Below, in pieces: positions 43,613 through 52,806 of a stretch of DNA of 64,000 nucleotides. The notes below the pieces were generated by a model. The model saw only the letters and a list, made by a program, of their open reading frames with translations, was not told the origin of the DNA and searched no databases. The stretch's first letter is position 1. Every line of letters starts with the position of its first letter. Position numbers and translations under genes: made by a program. The stretch comes from Candidatus Saccharimonadota bacterium. Lineage in GTDB: Bacteria; Patescibacteriota; Saccharimonadia; Saccharimonadales; Saccharimonadaceae. The stretch spans positions 35,883 through 99,882 of the forward strand of contig JAQGHA010000013.1 of NCBI GenBank assembly GCA_028289065.1. Reading direction: 5' to 3'.

Positions 43613-44299
43613 CTAGAGGTTTAGCAGTTTCGTTTCAAGGTAACGAATGGATTCTGTAAGGTTGGAAACGGACCTGACGTTGTCTGGGAGGTTTTGCATT
43701 TCAGTCATGCCGCCAATGGTGGCGTGGGTAACCCATTGGCCCAGGACGTCGTCTGGGAGGCCGTTGAAGGCAATAAGTTTGTCGTCGTCGAGTGTTAATA
43801 CATCAACAGTATGGCCGCCGAATTCAATCGGGAGTTTATATTTGCCATTTGGTAACTTCCAAGACGCGAGTATGTCGCCTTTTTTAGGCGTATCAGTAAT
43901 AAGGTAGCGTTCCATTTGTAGGCCGGCAAGTTTTAGCTTGATCTTTTGATCGCGGGCGGCGCCGTAGGTTAAAATACCGACACTCCAGCCTGGTTGGCTT
44001 TTGGCGAAAGCTATCCGCTCGCTGGCGCCTGGCAACAACAGCTCACTCGCCGGTGCGATGTAGTTGAGTTCGCTAATATAAGTATCGAGCTTTTCATAAC
44101 CAATGCGGTCAGCGATATACTCAAACAGAAAAAACGAGGTCCGCTCTTCAGTTGTTTTAATAATTTGCTCGGTAATACCTTGGGCTAACTGCGGGTCGTG
44201 GCGAGCAATAATATCTTTTAGCGTGTGGGCCAGCTTAAACGTATCGAGCAATGTTCTATCTAAATCAAGTATTTGAAAGACAGTTTGGTTAGCTTTCAT
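43613..44299 (-). CDS. HAD-superfamily hydrolase-like protein
   Basis: 228 residues. Motif I DLDRTLLDT (DxDxT), motif II VGILTYGAA, a conserved Lys later, and an acidic motif IV-like TLDDDK. Helical cap between motifs I and II. Probably a phosphatase of unknown substrate. Its start overlaps the yvcK stop by 11 nt, so the two are translated together. Confidence 0.75.
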   Translation of the reverse strand: MKANQTVFQILDLDRTLLDTFKLAHTLKDIIARHDPQLAQGITEQIIKTTEERTSFFLFEYIADRIGYEKLDTYISELNYIAPASELLLPGASERIAFAKSQPGWSVGILTYGAARDQKIKLKLAGLQMERYLITDTPKKGDILASWKLPNGKYKLPIEFGGHTVDVLTLDDDKLIAFNGLPDDVLGQWVTHATIGGMTEMQNLPDNVRSVSNLTESIRYLETKLLNL

Positions 44300-45308
44300 G
44301 AGAATGATATAAATCTAATATTAGTTTTGCAACCGCCTTAGCGTCGTGGCGGATTAAAGACCGTTTACCAATAAGTGTGTCGGCGCCATTATCATTTGCC
44401 ATCGAGCCTAAAAAGTTTCCGCCGACGGCTTCATAGCGCATTTTAGAAAGTTCATCGGTATCGGCTAAGGTTACATAACCACCCTCTTCTTCATAGCGCT
44501 TAGCAATTTCTTCGGTAGGCGCTTCTTGGTTGTACAATACATAATCCAAAAACGGCGTCCCAGCAAAGCGTTCTATCTCACGGGCGTGGTCACTGACAGC
44601 AAAGCCATCGGTTTGGCCTTGTTTACTCACAAGGTTAGCGACATAAAATTTTTTAGCTTTTGACTTTCGTAGTGCTTCGCCAATACCATCAATAACCAGT
44701 AAAGGGCCAAGTGACGTATATAAGTCACCGGGTGCGATCACTACAATATCAGCCTGTTCGATTGCCGAAATCGCCATTGGATTTGGTGATGCGTCAGGGG
44801 TCAAGCTTAAGATTGCCCGGCGTGGATCATGCGCGAAAAACTCAGAATCGATTACCCGTTCGCCATGAAGAATCAAACTTTTATCAGCCCATTCCATTTT
44901 AAGCCGGATATTATCCAATGTTGCTGGTATGACTACACCGTTAATACGTAAAATTTCCGAAGCCGTTTCAACCGCTTGGCTAAAATCACCGGTAATTTTT
45001 TCTAGCGCAGTTAATAGCAAGTTTCCAAACGAGTGACCGCTAAAGGTACCGGTGTCAAAACGGTACTCAAATAATTCGCGAACTTTTGGAGAATCACTCA
45101 AGGCCACCAGGCATTGGCGCACATCACCAGGGGGCAATGTACCTAATTCATCGCGAAGCACGCCAGTACTCCCCCCATCATCGGCCATACTGACGATGGC
45201 AGCGATTTGCTTAGTGTAACGCTTTAACGATGACAACATCGTAAAGCTACCAGTTCCCCCACCAATGACAGCGATTTTTACTTCATTTTTAGCGAAGGGT
45301 TCATTCAT
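44289..45308 (-). CDS. yvcK: YvcK/CofD-like protein
   Basis: 339 residues. Signatures: IGGGTGSFTML, SMADDGGSTGVLRDELG and PPGDVRQCLVALSD. YvcK binds UDP-sugars and supports cell-wall metabolism and shape; the position next to the dcw cluster fits. Start at the ATG at 45308: TACAAT (45320-45315, minus strand) is exactly 6 nt upstream, so the longer frame beginning with TTG at 45323 would start inside the promoter. Confidence 0.9.
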   Translation of the reverse strand: MNEPFAKNEVKIAVIGGGTGSFTMLSSLKRYTKQIAAIVSMADDGGSTGVLRDELGTLPPGDVRQCLVALSDSPKVRELFEYRFDTGTFSGHSFGNLLLTALEKITGDFSQAVETASEILRINGVVIPATLDNIRLKMEWADKSLILHGERVIDSEFFAHDPRRAILSLTPDASPNPMAISAIEQADIVVIAPGDLYTSLGPLLVIDGIGEALRKSKAKKFYVANLVSKQGQTDGFAVSDHAREIERFAGTPFLDYVLYNQEAPTEEIAKRYEEEGGYVTLADTDELSKMRYEAVGGNFLGSMANDNGADTLIGKRSLIRHDAKAVAKLILDLYHSHES

Positions 45309-45334
45309 ACTTTCATTGTACAACGAAACCAGTC

Positions 45335-46858
45335 TTATATCTCTATGGCGTCCTCACCAAAATGTTTTTGCAAACGAATAGTAATTGAGCCTTCGTGGCG
45401 GCCAAGCCGTTTACTGAGTTGCGTAACTGATTCACCTTGTTGAAAATATTGCTTTAGTTCATCATCATGGCTGTCTGTCCAGGGGCGGTAGGCATTCGGA
45501 AAAGTCTCGCGCATTTTTTCAATTTTGTCCGACCAGTTGCTTGGGTCTTTGGCTTTAGGTTCAGGCGCTTTAGCACGATCATCGGCCTTCTTCTCTAAGT
45601 GTGCGAAGCGTTTTTTCGCATGAGCTGCTTTAATCCGAAGGTTTTCGTCAATTTCCATTGCTTCAGCACTCACCTTCAAAGCCATCTGGTTTATCCCTGT
45701 TAAATACAAATTGTTCACATTTTTTACTCGGCTTAAGGCGACGTATCCCATACCTTCTACAAAGGCTTTTCGTAGGTCAATTCGGGCGGCGTCTAAAGTC
45801 ATGCCTTGTGATTTGTGAACGGTAATTGCCCAAGCTAAACGCAGTGGAATTTGGGTAATACTGGCCCGTTTTTTGTCACCATCGCGTAGTTCCCAGGTGT
45901 CCGGAACCATGGAAATTTCTTTTCCATTTTTGAATTCAATAATTGGATAATCGGTATGCGGTTCAAAGCCAACGACTGTACCAATGCTACCGTTAGCGTA
46001 CTTTCGCTCTGGGCTATTTTTAACCGCCATCACTAAGGCACCCTCTTTTAGGCGTAACATCGACGGCGCTAAAACCGACCGTTGCAAGTTTTCAACGTAG
46101 TTATCAGACCCGGTGGTCGTTTGTTGATAGGTCACTTCATCACCATCCAGTAGTTTCAGTTTCGCTTCATTCATCTTATCAACATCAACATTTACCGTGT
46201 GCAGCTCGGTCATTTGCTCGAACTCATCAGGGAATACTTCGGTACGTGCCAGTAATGTCTCGGCGTGGTTCCGACGGACGTCACCGGCCCGAATGGCATT
46301 AAGAATATCGATGAGTACTTCGTCATCCTGACGGTGCTGCTCTTCAAGGTAACAAATGGTTGGGTCGAGGTCGCGCCATACGTCAGAATTAACTACAAAG
46401 CTTCCGGCCCGAGAATCTCCCCTATTAATAGGTGGCAACTGAAAAAAGTCACCGGACATAATAATTTGGATGCCACCAAAAGGAATATCAGGCTCTTTGC
46501 GGACCAAACGACAGGCCTCATCAACCATATCAAGCCGAAAATCGTGCAGCATACTAATCTCGTCAATAATCAGCACGTCGGTTTTTTCAATAATTTCGCG
46601 ACGGCCTTTGGCGATATGCTCGGCAAAGCCTTGTGGAATATAATCGCTGACGCCAATACCCGCCCAACTATGAATAGTCGTGCCGCCAAGGTGGGTTGCC
46701 GCCAAACCGGTTGTTGCAGTTACGGAAACGTGCTTACCGTCGTACTTGGCCAACTTAATAAATTGGTTCAAAACAAATGTCTTACCGGCACCCGCTGGGC
46801 CAGTTAGCAACACGCTCTCTCCCGAGAGCATAATCTCGAGTGCTAAGGATTGGTTCAT
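45335..46858 (-). CDS. Pif1/RecD-like SF1 helicase
   Basis: 507 residues. Walker A GPAGAGKT (20-27), motif II DEISM, motif III GDFFQLPP, and C-terminal AITVHKSQGMTLDAA plus YVALSRVKN (motifs V/VI), as in Pif1. The last ~70 residues add a helix-turn-helix-like unit (ESVTQLSKRLGRHEGSI) after a charged linker. Unwinds DNA 5' to 3', often at G-quadruplexes or stalled forks (family). Start at 46858 since TATAAT (46871-46866) is 7 nt upstream; the TTG-initiated longer frame overlaps the promoter. Confidence 0.92.
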   Translation of the reverse strand: MNQSLALEIMLSGESVLLTGPAGAGKTFVLNQFIKLAKYDGKHVSVTATTGLAATHLGGTTIHSWAGIGVSDYIPQGFAEHIAKGRREIIEKTDVLIIDEISMLHDFRLDMVDEACRLVRKEPDIPFGGIQIIMSGDFFQLPPINRGDSRAGSFVVNSDVWRDLDPTICYLEEQHRQDDEVLIDILNAIRAGDVRRNHAETLLARTEVFPDEFEQMTELHTVNVDVDKMNEAKLKLLDGDEVTYQQTTTGSDNYVENLQRSVLAPSMLRLKEGALVMAVKNSPERKYANGSIGTVVGFEPHTDYPIIEFKNGKEISMVPDTWELRDGDKKRASITQIPLRLAWAITVHKSQGMTLDAARIDLRKAFVEGMGYVALSRVKNVNNLYLTGINQMALKVSAEAMEIDENLRIKAAHAKKRFAHLEKKADDRAKAPEPKAKDPSNWSDKIEKMRETFPNAYRPWTDSHDDELKQYFQQGESVTQLSKRLGRHEGSITIRLQKHFGEDAIEI

Positions 46859-46909
46859 TGTATCTATTATAGCCTGCAAACATGAAATTCTATAGCCGGT
46901 ATTAAGGGT

Positions 46910-46968
46910 TTATAAAAGAAACTAAGCCCGACTCGGAAAGAGCAGGCTCAATTCCCGAATCAGGCTTA
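46910..46968 (-). terminator. Terminator of the 137-residue gene
   Basis: Imperfect stem TAAGCC...CGG / CCGA...GGCTTA overlapping the stop codon, followed on the minus strand by TTTCTTTTATAA. Confidence 0.6.
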
Positions 46969-47379
46969 TCTTGGCGTGGCTATTCGTTTCCAGGTTACGC
47001 TGACCTCTTCCTTTGAACGGCTGGAAGGCTCGGACCGCGTCACATGAATTTCGAACCACTCAACTTCTTTGTGTAGCGAAGCTGTCTTGTCTCCAGGTCG
47101 CGTACCGGCAATTCGCCAGCCCACGTAAATGAAGTCTTTGTAACTCCCTTCTACACTGGCAAGTCGCAACCATACTGTCACTCGGTTGTTTTTGTCGTGT
47201 AGACCATTCCTCCAGTCACTCAGGTAGCCAACGAGTTGCAATCGAACCCCACGCTGGCTTTGACGTTTCTGTGATGCGATTTCCGCAGCAATAGACACCA
47301 TATCCGTTTCGGGATGAGTTGAGGGGTGCCAGTGCTCAACCACCCCATATTGCAAAGCTGGTCTTACACTTATTACCAT
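46966..47379 (-). CDS. Hypothetical protein of the GC-codon class
   Basis: 137 residues, soluble, rich in Arg, Trp and Ser, beta-rich; no recognised family. Ribosome site AGAGGTGAGG directly upstream; minus-strand promoter TTGCCT-17-TATAGT. Sits as a single gene between the helicase and the DUF4868 operon, with different codon choice from both. Confidence 0.7.
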   Translation of the reverse strand: MVISVRPALQYGVVEHWHPSTHPETDMVSIAAEIASQKRQSQRGVRLQLVGYLSDWRNGLHDKNNRVTVWLRLASVEGSYKDFIYVGWRIAGTRPGDKTASLHKEVEWFEIHVTRSEPSSRSKEEVSVTWKRIATPR

Positions 47380-47453
47380 TCCTCACCTCTATTCTTTTGT
47401 CGAGAACTGAATGATAGGTATAACTATATAATTATCAGCGCCTTAAGGCAATA

Positions 47454-48548
47454 TTAACCGCGTGGAGGTTCGCCTTCTGGTTCGCCAAGTAGTTTCTTGC
47501 TCTTAATTTCATAACGCTTGCCAGTTATTTCACTGGTAATATAATCTTCATTGATTAAGTTGACGAACATCTCAAGGTCGTTGCCGTCCATAATAATAAT
47601 TGCACCGGCGTCATCGGTCATAAGTTCAAGGGCCATAGTATCAGCGTAATCAATTGCTTGGTCCTGTGAGACGGCACCAATTTCCAATTTTTGAAGTTTA
47701 TTTACAATCTTCTTTTTCTCAAGTACCAGTGATTGTAAGGTTACATCACCAGGGAAACTAAGCTTATACAGCTTCTCAATTTCAGTTACCTTCGCATCAG
47801 CGAGTAACTGCTTTTTGTAGTCATAATTAAATAAACGTTCAAACTTACTTTGGTTATAAATGAAGATGTCGCCATCAATGATAAGTACTTGGTTGTCGGC
47901 TGGGACTTTCCAACCAAAGTCAGGCTTAAATGCTCTAAAGCCTCCATCGCTAAATTCCCAGGCAGTTGCACCTTGGAGGCCAGCGCTAATTTGCTTCACA
48001 ACGTAGAACACACCCGTGCCGTCTTTACGGCTATAGCGGGCAATAATCCCCTTCATTCGTTTGAACTCATGTTCTTGTTCGACGAATTCCACAATATCGG
48101 CCCGTTCGTTTTCAATAAGATGAATAAGTGTTTCGGCACGGCCCACTTTCGAAAGTCCGGTACGAAGAATTGTATCTTTCTCAGATTCAACCAGTTCGTA
48201 ATCACGAACGGTTAAGCCCGTGCCGGCACCAAGTGTAATTTCATTGATTGCATCAAACAAGAAAAATGATTTTATTTGTGAATCAAGTTCGTTATCAAGC
48301 TTGGTTGTATACGGAGTGTAATTTCGGTTAAACAAAAAGAATTCAACATTTAAATCATTTTTAATTGCGTCGGTTTTATTCGCCCAGTTAAAAATATCGG
48401 TGGTGCCCTGTTCACCGTTTTGTGTATCAATTTTTTCAACGTATTCTGCCGCTTGGGTTGGCACATTTACGGGTGCAAACGTTTCAATTGGAGCGTCAAT
48501 ATCAGGTACTTCAGAAGTGTCAGTAATTTCGGGTGTGTTTTCGTCCAT
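47454..48548 (-). CDS. DUF4868 (KwaB-like) protein
   Basis: 364 residues. The C-terminal two thirds match what I know of DUF4868, the family of Kiwa protein KwaB: a strand-rich part ending in NQVLIIDGDIFIYNQSKFERLFNY, a helical KKKIVNKLQKLEIG segment, and the closing TGKRYEIKSKKLL. The first ~60 residues are acidic, Pro/Thr-rich and probably disordered. Start at 48548 with AGGA 8 nt upstream; an ATG-like TTG start at 48569 lies before it. The known Kiwa partner KwaA (four-span membrane protein) is absent; instead a 197-residue soluble protein is 27 nt upstream. A defence role is inference from the family. Confidence 0.65.
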   Translation of the reverse strand: MDENTPEITDTSEVPDIDAPIETFAPVNVPTQAAEYVEKIDTQNGEQGTTDIFNWANKTDAIKNDLNVEFFLFNRNYTPYTTKLDNELDSQIKSFFLFDAINEITLGAGTGLTVRDYELVESEKDTILRTGLSKVGRAETLIHLIENERADIVEFVEQEHEFKRMKGIIARYSRKDGTGVFYVVKQISAGLQGATAWEFSDGGFRAFKPDFGWKVPADNQVLIIDGDIFIYNQSKFERLFNYDYKKQLLADAKVTEIEKLYKLSFPGDVTLQSLVLEKKKIVNKLQKLEIGAVSQDQAIDYADTMALELMTDDAGAIIIMDGNDLEMFVNLINEDYITSEITGKRYEIKSKKLLGEPEGEPPRG

Positions 48549-48575
48549 GTATATTTTCCTATTAAGCAACAGGTT

Positions 48576-49169
48576 TTATTGTACCAGAACGATTCCTAAT
48601 TGAGCTTTAATTTCATCACTAACTTTTAGAAATTCTTCAAAGTCATAAGGGGTCATCTTACGGGTGTAATATTTACTATTGTTCTGTTGACGGATCATAT
48701 TATAATCATCATTTTCAATATCAATATGCTCAACAGTCGCTTGCCAGAAGCCACCTGCGTAATTACTAATATGATACCGAGTAGAAAATGCCCCTATTGT
48801 ACTTGGGTCATTTTGAATAAGTTTCATTATATATTCTTCGTTAAGCACGCCCTCTGTATATAGGGCGTGTTCAATTTTCACATCGTTAATGCTCGGCGCA
48901 CCAAGTACTTTCAAAATCGAGCCGCTGTCGATATCAAATAAAAGTGTTGAATCTTCGTGCATATAGGTAGATGTTACCTTACGGTACATCCCGTCTTTAT
49001 CCTGCGAAAAGTGGCTGACCATACCCAGCGATGACGGAGCTTTTGTAAAAATAAGTTCCATCGCAGTACTCACCTTTTCAACCCGTTTGGCTAGATCATG
49101 TTCGTTAAGCTCGTTATATTCAATGCGCTCTTTACTACCGTTTCCACCATAGATGTATGCTTCGCTCAT
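48576..49169 (-). CDS. Unknown partner of the DUF4868 protein
   Basis: 197 residues, soluble, acidic, mixed alpha/beta, no recognised domain. A -10 hexamer TATAGT (49182-49177, minus strand) lies 7 nt before the ATG, so it is the first, near-leaderless gene of a two-gene operon with the DUF4868 gene. Beta-rich centre and helical C-terminus (DFEEFLKVSDEIKAQLG). Function unknown; operon position suggests it works with the KwaB-like protein. Confidence 0.7.
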   Translation of the reverse strand: MSEAYIYGGNGSKERIEYNELNEHDLAKRVEKVSTAMELIFTKAPSSLGMVSHFSQDKDGMYRKVTSTYMHEDSTLLFDIDSGSILKVLGAPSINDVKIEHALYTEGVLNEEYIMKLIQNDPSTIGAFSTRYHISNYAGGFWQATVEHIDIENDDYNMIRQQNNSKYYTRKMTPYDFEEFLKVSDEIKAQLGIVLVQ

Positions 49170-49199
49170 GCAAAAGACTATATCCCTATAGGGTTGTTA

Positions 49200-49619
49200 T
49201 TACAACCGAACGCCTTCGCGGGCTTTATTCGCCCATTCGTCGGCCATTTCGTTGCCTGGGTCACCTTCGTGGCCGCGCACCCAAGTAAGGGTAGCTTTTG
49301 AAGCTTGGTGCAACGGGTAAACTTCCTGAACGATGTCGAGGTTTTTAATTTCGCCACCTTTTTTCTTCCAGCCTTTTGCTTCCCAGCCGGGCGCCCATTT
49401 GGTAATAACATTAATCCAGAATTCGCTGTCTGTAAAAATTTGGGCTTCTTCTTGGCCGGCATCTTTTAGGGCTGCAACTAAGGCCATGCCTTCCATACGA
49501 ATGTTAGTCGTAATACCATCTTCGCTGCCTAGAATATGCGGCACGCCGTTTTTAATAACTGAAAAGCCGCCAGGGCCGGGGTTCGGGCTTGCGCTGCCGT
49601 CGGTGTAGTAAGTAATCAT
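49200..49619 (-). CDS. rnhA: Ribonuclease HI
   Basis: 139 residues, normal length. Catalytic acids Asp7 (TDGSASPNPGPGG), Glu43 (RMEGMA) and Asp64 (FTDSEF), with the last Asp in GNEMADEWAN; VRGHEGD gives the conserved His loop. Degrades RNA in RNA-DNA hybrids. TATAAT (49632-49627) lies 7 nt before the ATG. Confidence 0.96.
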   Translation of the reverse strand: MITYYTDGSASPNPGPGGFSVIKNGVPHILGSEDGITTNIRMEGMALVAALKDAGQEEAQIFTDSEFWINVITKWAPGWEAKGWKKKGGEIKNLDIVQEVYPLHQASKATLTWVRGHEGDPGNEMADEWANKAREGVRL

Positions 49620-49640
49620 GAGACTAATTATACAGGCTAG

Positions 49641-49943
49641 CTAAGCAACTACTTCAATACCGTTCCAAAATGCCACGTAATTAGCGAAGTCTTGCTTCAC
49701 ACGTTCAACTGAACCGTCTTTAGGTTGAGGGTAATACCAGGCGCCAAATTCGTTAACTTCACCGTCAACGACAACGTCGAAGTAGCTTGCTTCACCTTTC
49801 CACATACAAGTGGTGTGGTGATCACTTTCTTTAAAATATTCGAACTTTAAAGATTTAGGCGGGAAATACCAGTTTCCTTCAATGCGGATTAAATCTTCTT
49901 TAGGGGCTTCGGCGATAGTTTGGTTTTTCCAGATTGCTTTCAT
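49641..49943 (-). CDS. DUF427 protein
   Basis: 100 residues with the DUF427 pattern: YFPPKSLKFEYF, TCMWKGEASYFDVVVDG, AWYYPQPKDGSVERVKQDFANYVAFW. Small beta-barrel-like domain of unknown biochemical role. TATAAT (49957-49952) is 8 nt before the ATG, and this start overlaps the end of the upstream membrane-protein gene by 4 nt. Confidence 0.85.
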   Translation of the reverse strand: MKAIWKNQTIAEAPKEDLIRIEGNWYFPPKSLKFEYFKESDHHTTCMWKGEASYFDVVVDGEVNEFGAWYYPQPKDGSVERVKQDFANYVAFWNGIEVVA

Positions 49944-50533
49944 ATATTTCTATTATACGCCCTATGTTGTCCTATATAAATCAAAGATGCCATAAATAGA
50001 TTAGTTAAAACGAGATACAAAGGATACGCAATGGCCGTCACCTTCCAGTCCTGAGAAGCCAAAAGTGTACAGAACGCTCCTAAGAAACTTAACGCAAAAG
50101 TTATCGCCGTTTCTTCATGAGGCTTTCTCCAAATGTGAAACCATGTTGGAATTCCACCAATGATGTCGATAGTAACAGCAGCCAAAATCGCCAACGCAGG
50201 GCTATCGAACACTTGCCATAACAGAACGCCCACAAGTGCACCAATCAGGCATACTAGGTCAAGTCGCCCAATTTCCTTGTCGCCAAAACGCCAGCCTAAA
50301 ACAACAACACTTAACGTACCTAAAGCGGCAACCGTTAATAAAATACCAGATGGATACTGCTGGTCACTGTACGATGCGACCGCAGAAATACCAGTTAAGA
50401 GGCTCCATATAAACCAGCTCACAATGCGTGGTTTTGTTTTGCGGCGAACTACTGCGATAAGATATGGTACAACTGCAACAACAGTTAAGATACTACTCGC
50501 AACAATCAACAATGTTACGACGACTGGGCTCAT
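49940..50533 (-). CDS. Multi-span membrane protein, PQ-loop-like
   Basis: 197 residues, about six transmembrane segments. Two similar segments, PYLIAVVRRKTKPRIVSWFIW and PTWFHIWRKPHEETAITFALSF, each have a Pro-Tyr/Trp helix followed by a charged loop, as in PQ-loop/SWEET-type proteins. Substrate unknown. The ATG overlaps the glyS stop by 4 nt, so the two genes are translated in a coupled way. Confidence 0.72.
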   Translation of the reverse strand: MSPVVVTLLIVASSILTVVAVVPYLIAVVRRKTKPRIVSWFIWSLLTGISAVASYSDQQYPSGILLTVAALGTLSVVVLGWRFGDKEIGRLDLVCLIGALVGVLLWQVFDSPALAILAAVTIDIIGGIPTWFHIWRKPHEETAITFALSFLGAFCTLLASQDWKVTAIAYPLYLVLTNLFMASLIYIGQHRAYNRNI

Positions 50534-51876
50534 AAAGAATTTACATCGACTCGAATTTGCTCGGTTGTATCACGGCTACGAATGGATACCAACCCGTCGG
50601 TTTCAAGTGTATCAAAATCAATTACTACGCAATAAGGCGTACCAATTTCATCTTGGCGGCGGTAGCGTTTTCCGATGTTACCATTGTCATCCCACATAAC
50701 GGCGCCATATTTCTTTTTCAAAATTGCGTAGACTTCACGGGCTTTAGCAACCAGTTCCGGTTTATTACGAACCAATGGAGAGACAGCAAAACGGACGGGC
50801 GCAAGGTGTTCTGGTAACTTCAAGAATGTTCGAGTTTCGCCGTTAACTTCATCTTCTGTATACGCAGCAGTTAACACGGCCATCAGGGCACGTTCAACAC
50901 CAAATGAAGGTTCAATAACATGTGGAACAAACTTTTCATTCGTGCCTTTCACGGTGTAATCCATGTTTTTACCACTCACCCGTTGGATGTTTTGGAGGTC
51001 AAAATCAGTTCGATACGCTAGACCTAAAAGTTCTTCGCGACCAATGGGAAAATCGAATTCGAAGTCGATGGTTCGCTTGCTGTAATGCGCCCGGTCGTTT
51101 TCAGGTACTTCAAGTTCGTGCACCATATCATCTGGTAAGCCTAGGGCTTGAGTCCACTTCCAAACTTGCTGTCGCCAGTGCTCGAAAGACTCTTCCCAGG
51201 CTGTCGGGTTAACGAAATATTCAATTTCCATTTGCTCGAATTCGCGAGAACGGAAAATAAAGTCACGGGGGCTAATTTCATTACGAAAGGCCTTTCCTTG
51301 TTGAGCGAGCCCAAACGGCAAATCGGGGTAAAAAGAATCTAGAACGTTTTTGTAATTGGTAAAGATACCTTGGGCGGTTTCTGGGCGAAGATAACTAATT
51401 GAAGTATCGTCAGCCACTGGCCCAACAGTTGTTTTAAACATCATGTTGAACGTGCGAACTTCTGAAAGGTCGTTGCCAGCCGGGCTTTTTACGTCGTTGT
51501 CGCGAATAAGTTGGGTCATTTGCTCAAGGCTTAAGCCATCAACAGAATGGCCCGCATCTTTTAATAGATGGTCAGCCCTAAAGCGCTGTTTAGTTTCTAG
51601 GTCCTCTACCAAAGGGTCGGTAAAGGTATCGACGTGCCCACTCGCCTGCCAGACTTTTTGGTTCATTAAAATCGCCGCATCGATACCGTACATATCGTCG
51701 CGTTGGTCAACAAACATCTCCCACCACAACTTCATAATGTTGCGTTTGAGTTGCACACCTAGGGGCCCGAAGTCCCAGGTTCCACTTAAGCCACCGTATA
51801 TATCAGATCCGGGGTAAATAAAGCCACGGCGCTTAGCCAAGCCGACAATATTTTCCATTTGTTGTTTTTTATCCAT
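50530..51876 (-). CDS. glyS: Glycyl-tRNA synthetase (eukaryote/archaea type)
   Basis: 448 residues, dimeric class II GlyRS. GFIYPGSDIYGGLSGTWDFGPLG at the N-terminus, motif 2 FRNEISPRDFIFRSREFEQMEIEYF, motif 3 EPSFGVERALMAVL, and a C-terminal anticodon-binding domain. Not the alpha2beta2 type of proteobacteria. Start at 51876: TATAAT (51892-51887) is 10 nt upstream, while the longer frame starting at 51933 lies before the promoter. Confidence 0.95.
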   Translation of the reverse strand: MDKKQQMENIVGLAKRRGFIYPGSDIYGGLSGTWDFGPLGVQLKRNIMKLWWEMFVDQRDDMYGIDAAILMNQKVWQASGHVDTFTDPLVEDLETKQRFRADHLLKDAGHSVDGLSLEQMTQLIRDNDVKSPAGNDLSEVRTFNMMFKTTVGPVADDTSISYLRPETAQGIFTNYKNVLDSFYPDLPFGLAQQGKAFRNEISPRDFIFRSREFEQMEIEYFVNPTAWEESFEHWRQQVWKWTQALGLPDDMVHELEVPENDRAHYSKRTIDFEFDFPIGREELLGLAYRTDFDLQNIQRVSGKNMDYTVKGTNEKFVPHVIEPSFGVERALMAVLTAAYTEDEVNGETRTFLKLPEHLAPVRFAVSPLVRNKPELVAKAREVYAILKKKYGAVMWDDNGNIGKRYRRQDEIGTPYCVVIDFDTLETDGLVSIRSRDTTEQIRVDVNSL

Positions 51877-52007
51877 AACTACAGGTATTATACCACGGAA
51901 ATAATACATCCTACCCCTTACGGAGATTGACATTTATGGTTTTTTTATTATAGTATAGTTAGTTCTTTTTTAATTAGCCGTGCACGCCGACCCTAAGGAG
52001 TTTCCTC

Positions 52008-52742
52008 ATGGAGGATCCACCCACCACATCCTCGTATTACAGCCTTGCGAAAGGCCACTCGTATTTTCATACAGGCGAAATAGCGCTTGCGTTTCTACAT
52101 TTCGTTGAAGTCGCTCGGCGCAAACCCGACACTGAAGAGACCGTCGTTGCTCATCAAATGGCAGGCGTTATCTCATGCATGATGAATGTCAGTAAAGAGC
52201 CGGCACTGGTCTACCTGTACCAGGCAGCTCAGCTCGTACCACGTTTTAACAACCCACCGCTGATGATAGCTGTGCTCCGTGACCTTGGAGAAACACTGTA
52301 CATTGCGGGTCGCCGAACGCGAAACAAAGAGTTGATCGATAAAGGTCTGGAAAGCTTTAATAAGGGGCTGAACATCGCAGAAATAGTACTTCACCAAGAA
52401 GGACTTAGTCAGGCTGATATAACCCTCGTAAAAATACAGGAGGCGATAACAAGAGGCGTTCGAGGAATATATCGTTTTGAAAATGATTCCAGGAAATCTG
52501 GAATCAGTGAAGTCAAACTCGCCGACGACTACCTGCAGAACCTGGGCGATGGTTATGAAGCGATTCAGTTCGACAGCCACATGCGAGCGATGCAAATATC
52601 GGCGTTGTTAGGTCGGCTTCACCACCTCCGGGCCGCTCTGCGACTTATCCATGATGTACCTCAGCTACCCGGTCTGCACCTGCGACTATGGGCAGCACTT
52701 CTAGGCAATCGAGCTTTTCGCCTGGCGGAAAAAATAAGGTAG
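52008..52742 (+). CDS. Helical repeat (TPR-like) protein of the GC-codon class
   Basis: 244 residues, entirely helical with TPR-like helix pairs (YSLAKGHSYFHTGEIALAFLHF near the start; GESLYIAG-type turns). Soluble, family not identified; probably a protein-binding scaffold. AAGGAG is 7 nt before the ATG; TTGACA-16-TATAGT promoter upstream. Single gene with its own terminator. Confidence 0.75.
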   Translation: MEDPPTTSSYYSLAKGHSYFHTGEIALAFLHFVEVARRKPDTEETVVAHQMAGVISCMMNVSKEPALVYLYQAAQLVPRFNNPPLMIAVLRDLGETLYIAGRRTRNKELIDKGLESFNKGLNIAEIVLHQEGLSQADITLVKIQEAITRGVRGIYRFENDSRKSGISEVKLADDYLQNLGDGYEAIQFDSHMRAMQISALLGRLHHLRAALRLIHDVPQLPGLHLRLWAALLGNRAFRLAEKIR

Positions 52743-52756
52743 CCGAAGCGCGACTA

Positions 52757-52806
52757 AAAAGAAAAAGAACCGCCCTGCCCTCTTCGGAGGGTGGGGCGAT
52801 TTTCTA
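52757..52806. terminator. Bidirectional terminator
   Basis: 12-bp stem CGCCCTGCCCTC (52771-52782) / GAGGGTGGGGCG (52787-52798) with two G-T pairs, loop TTCG, A-run before and ATTTTCT after. Serves convergent genes. Confidence 0.85.
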
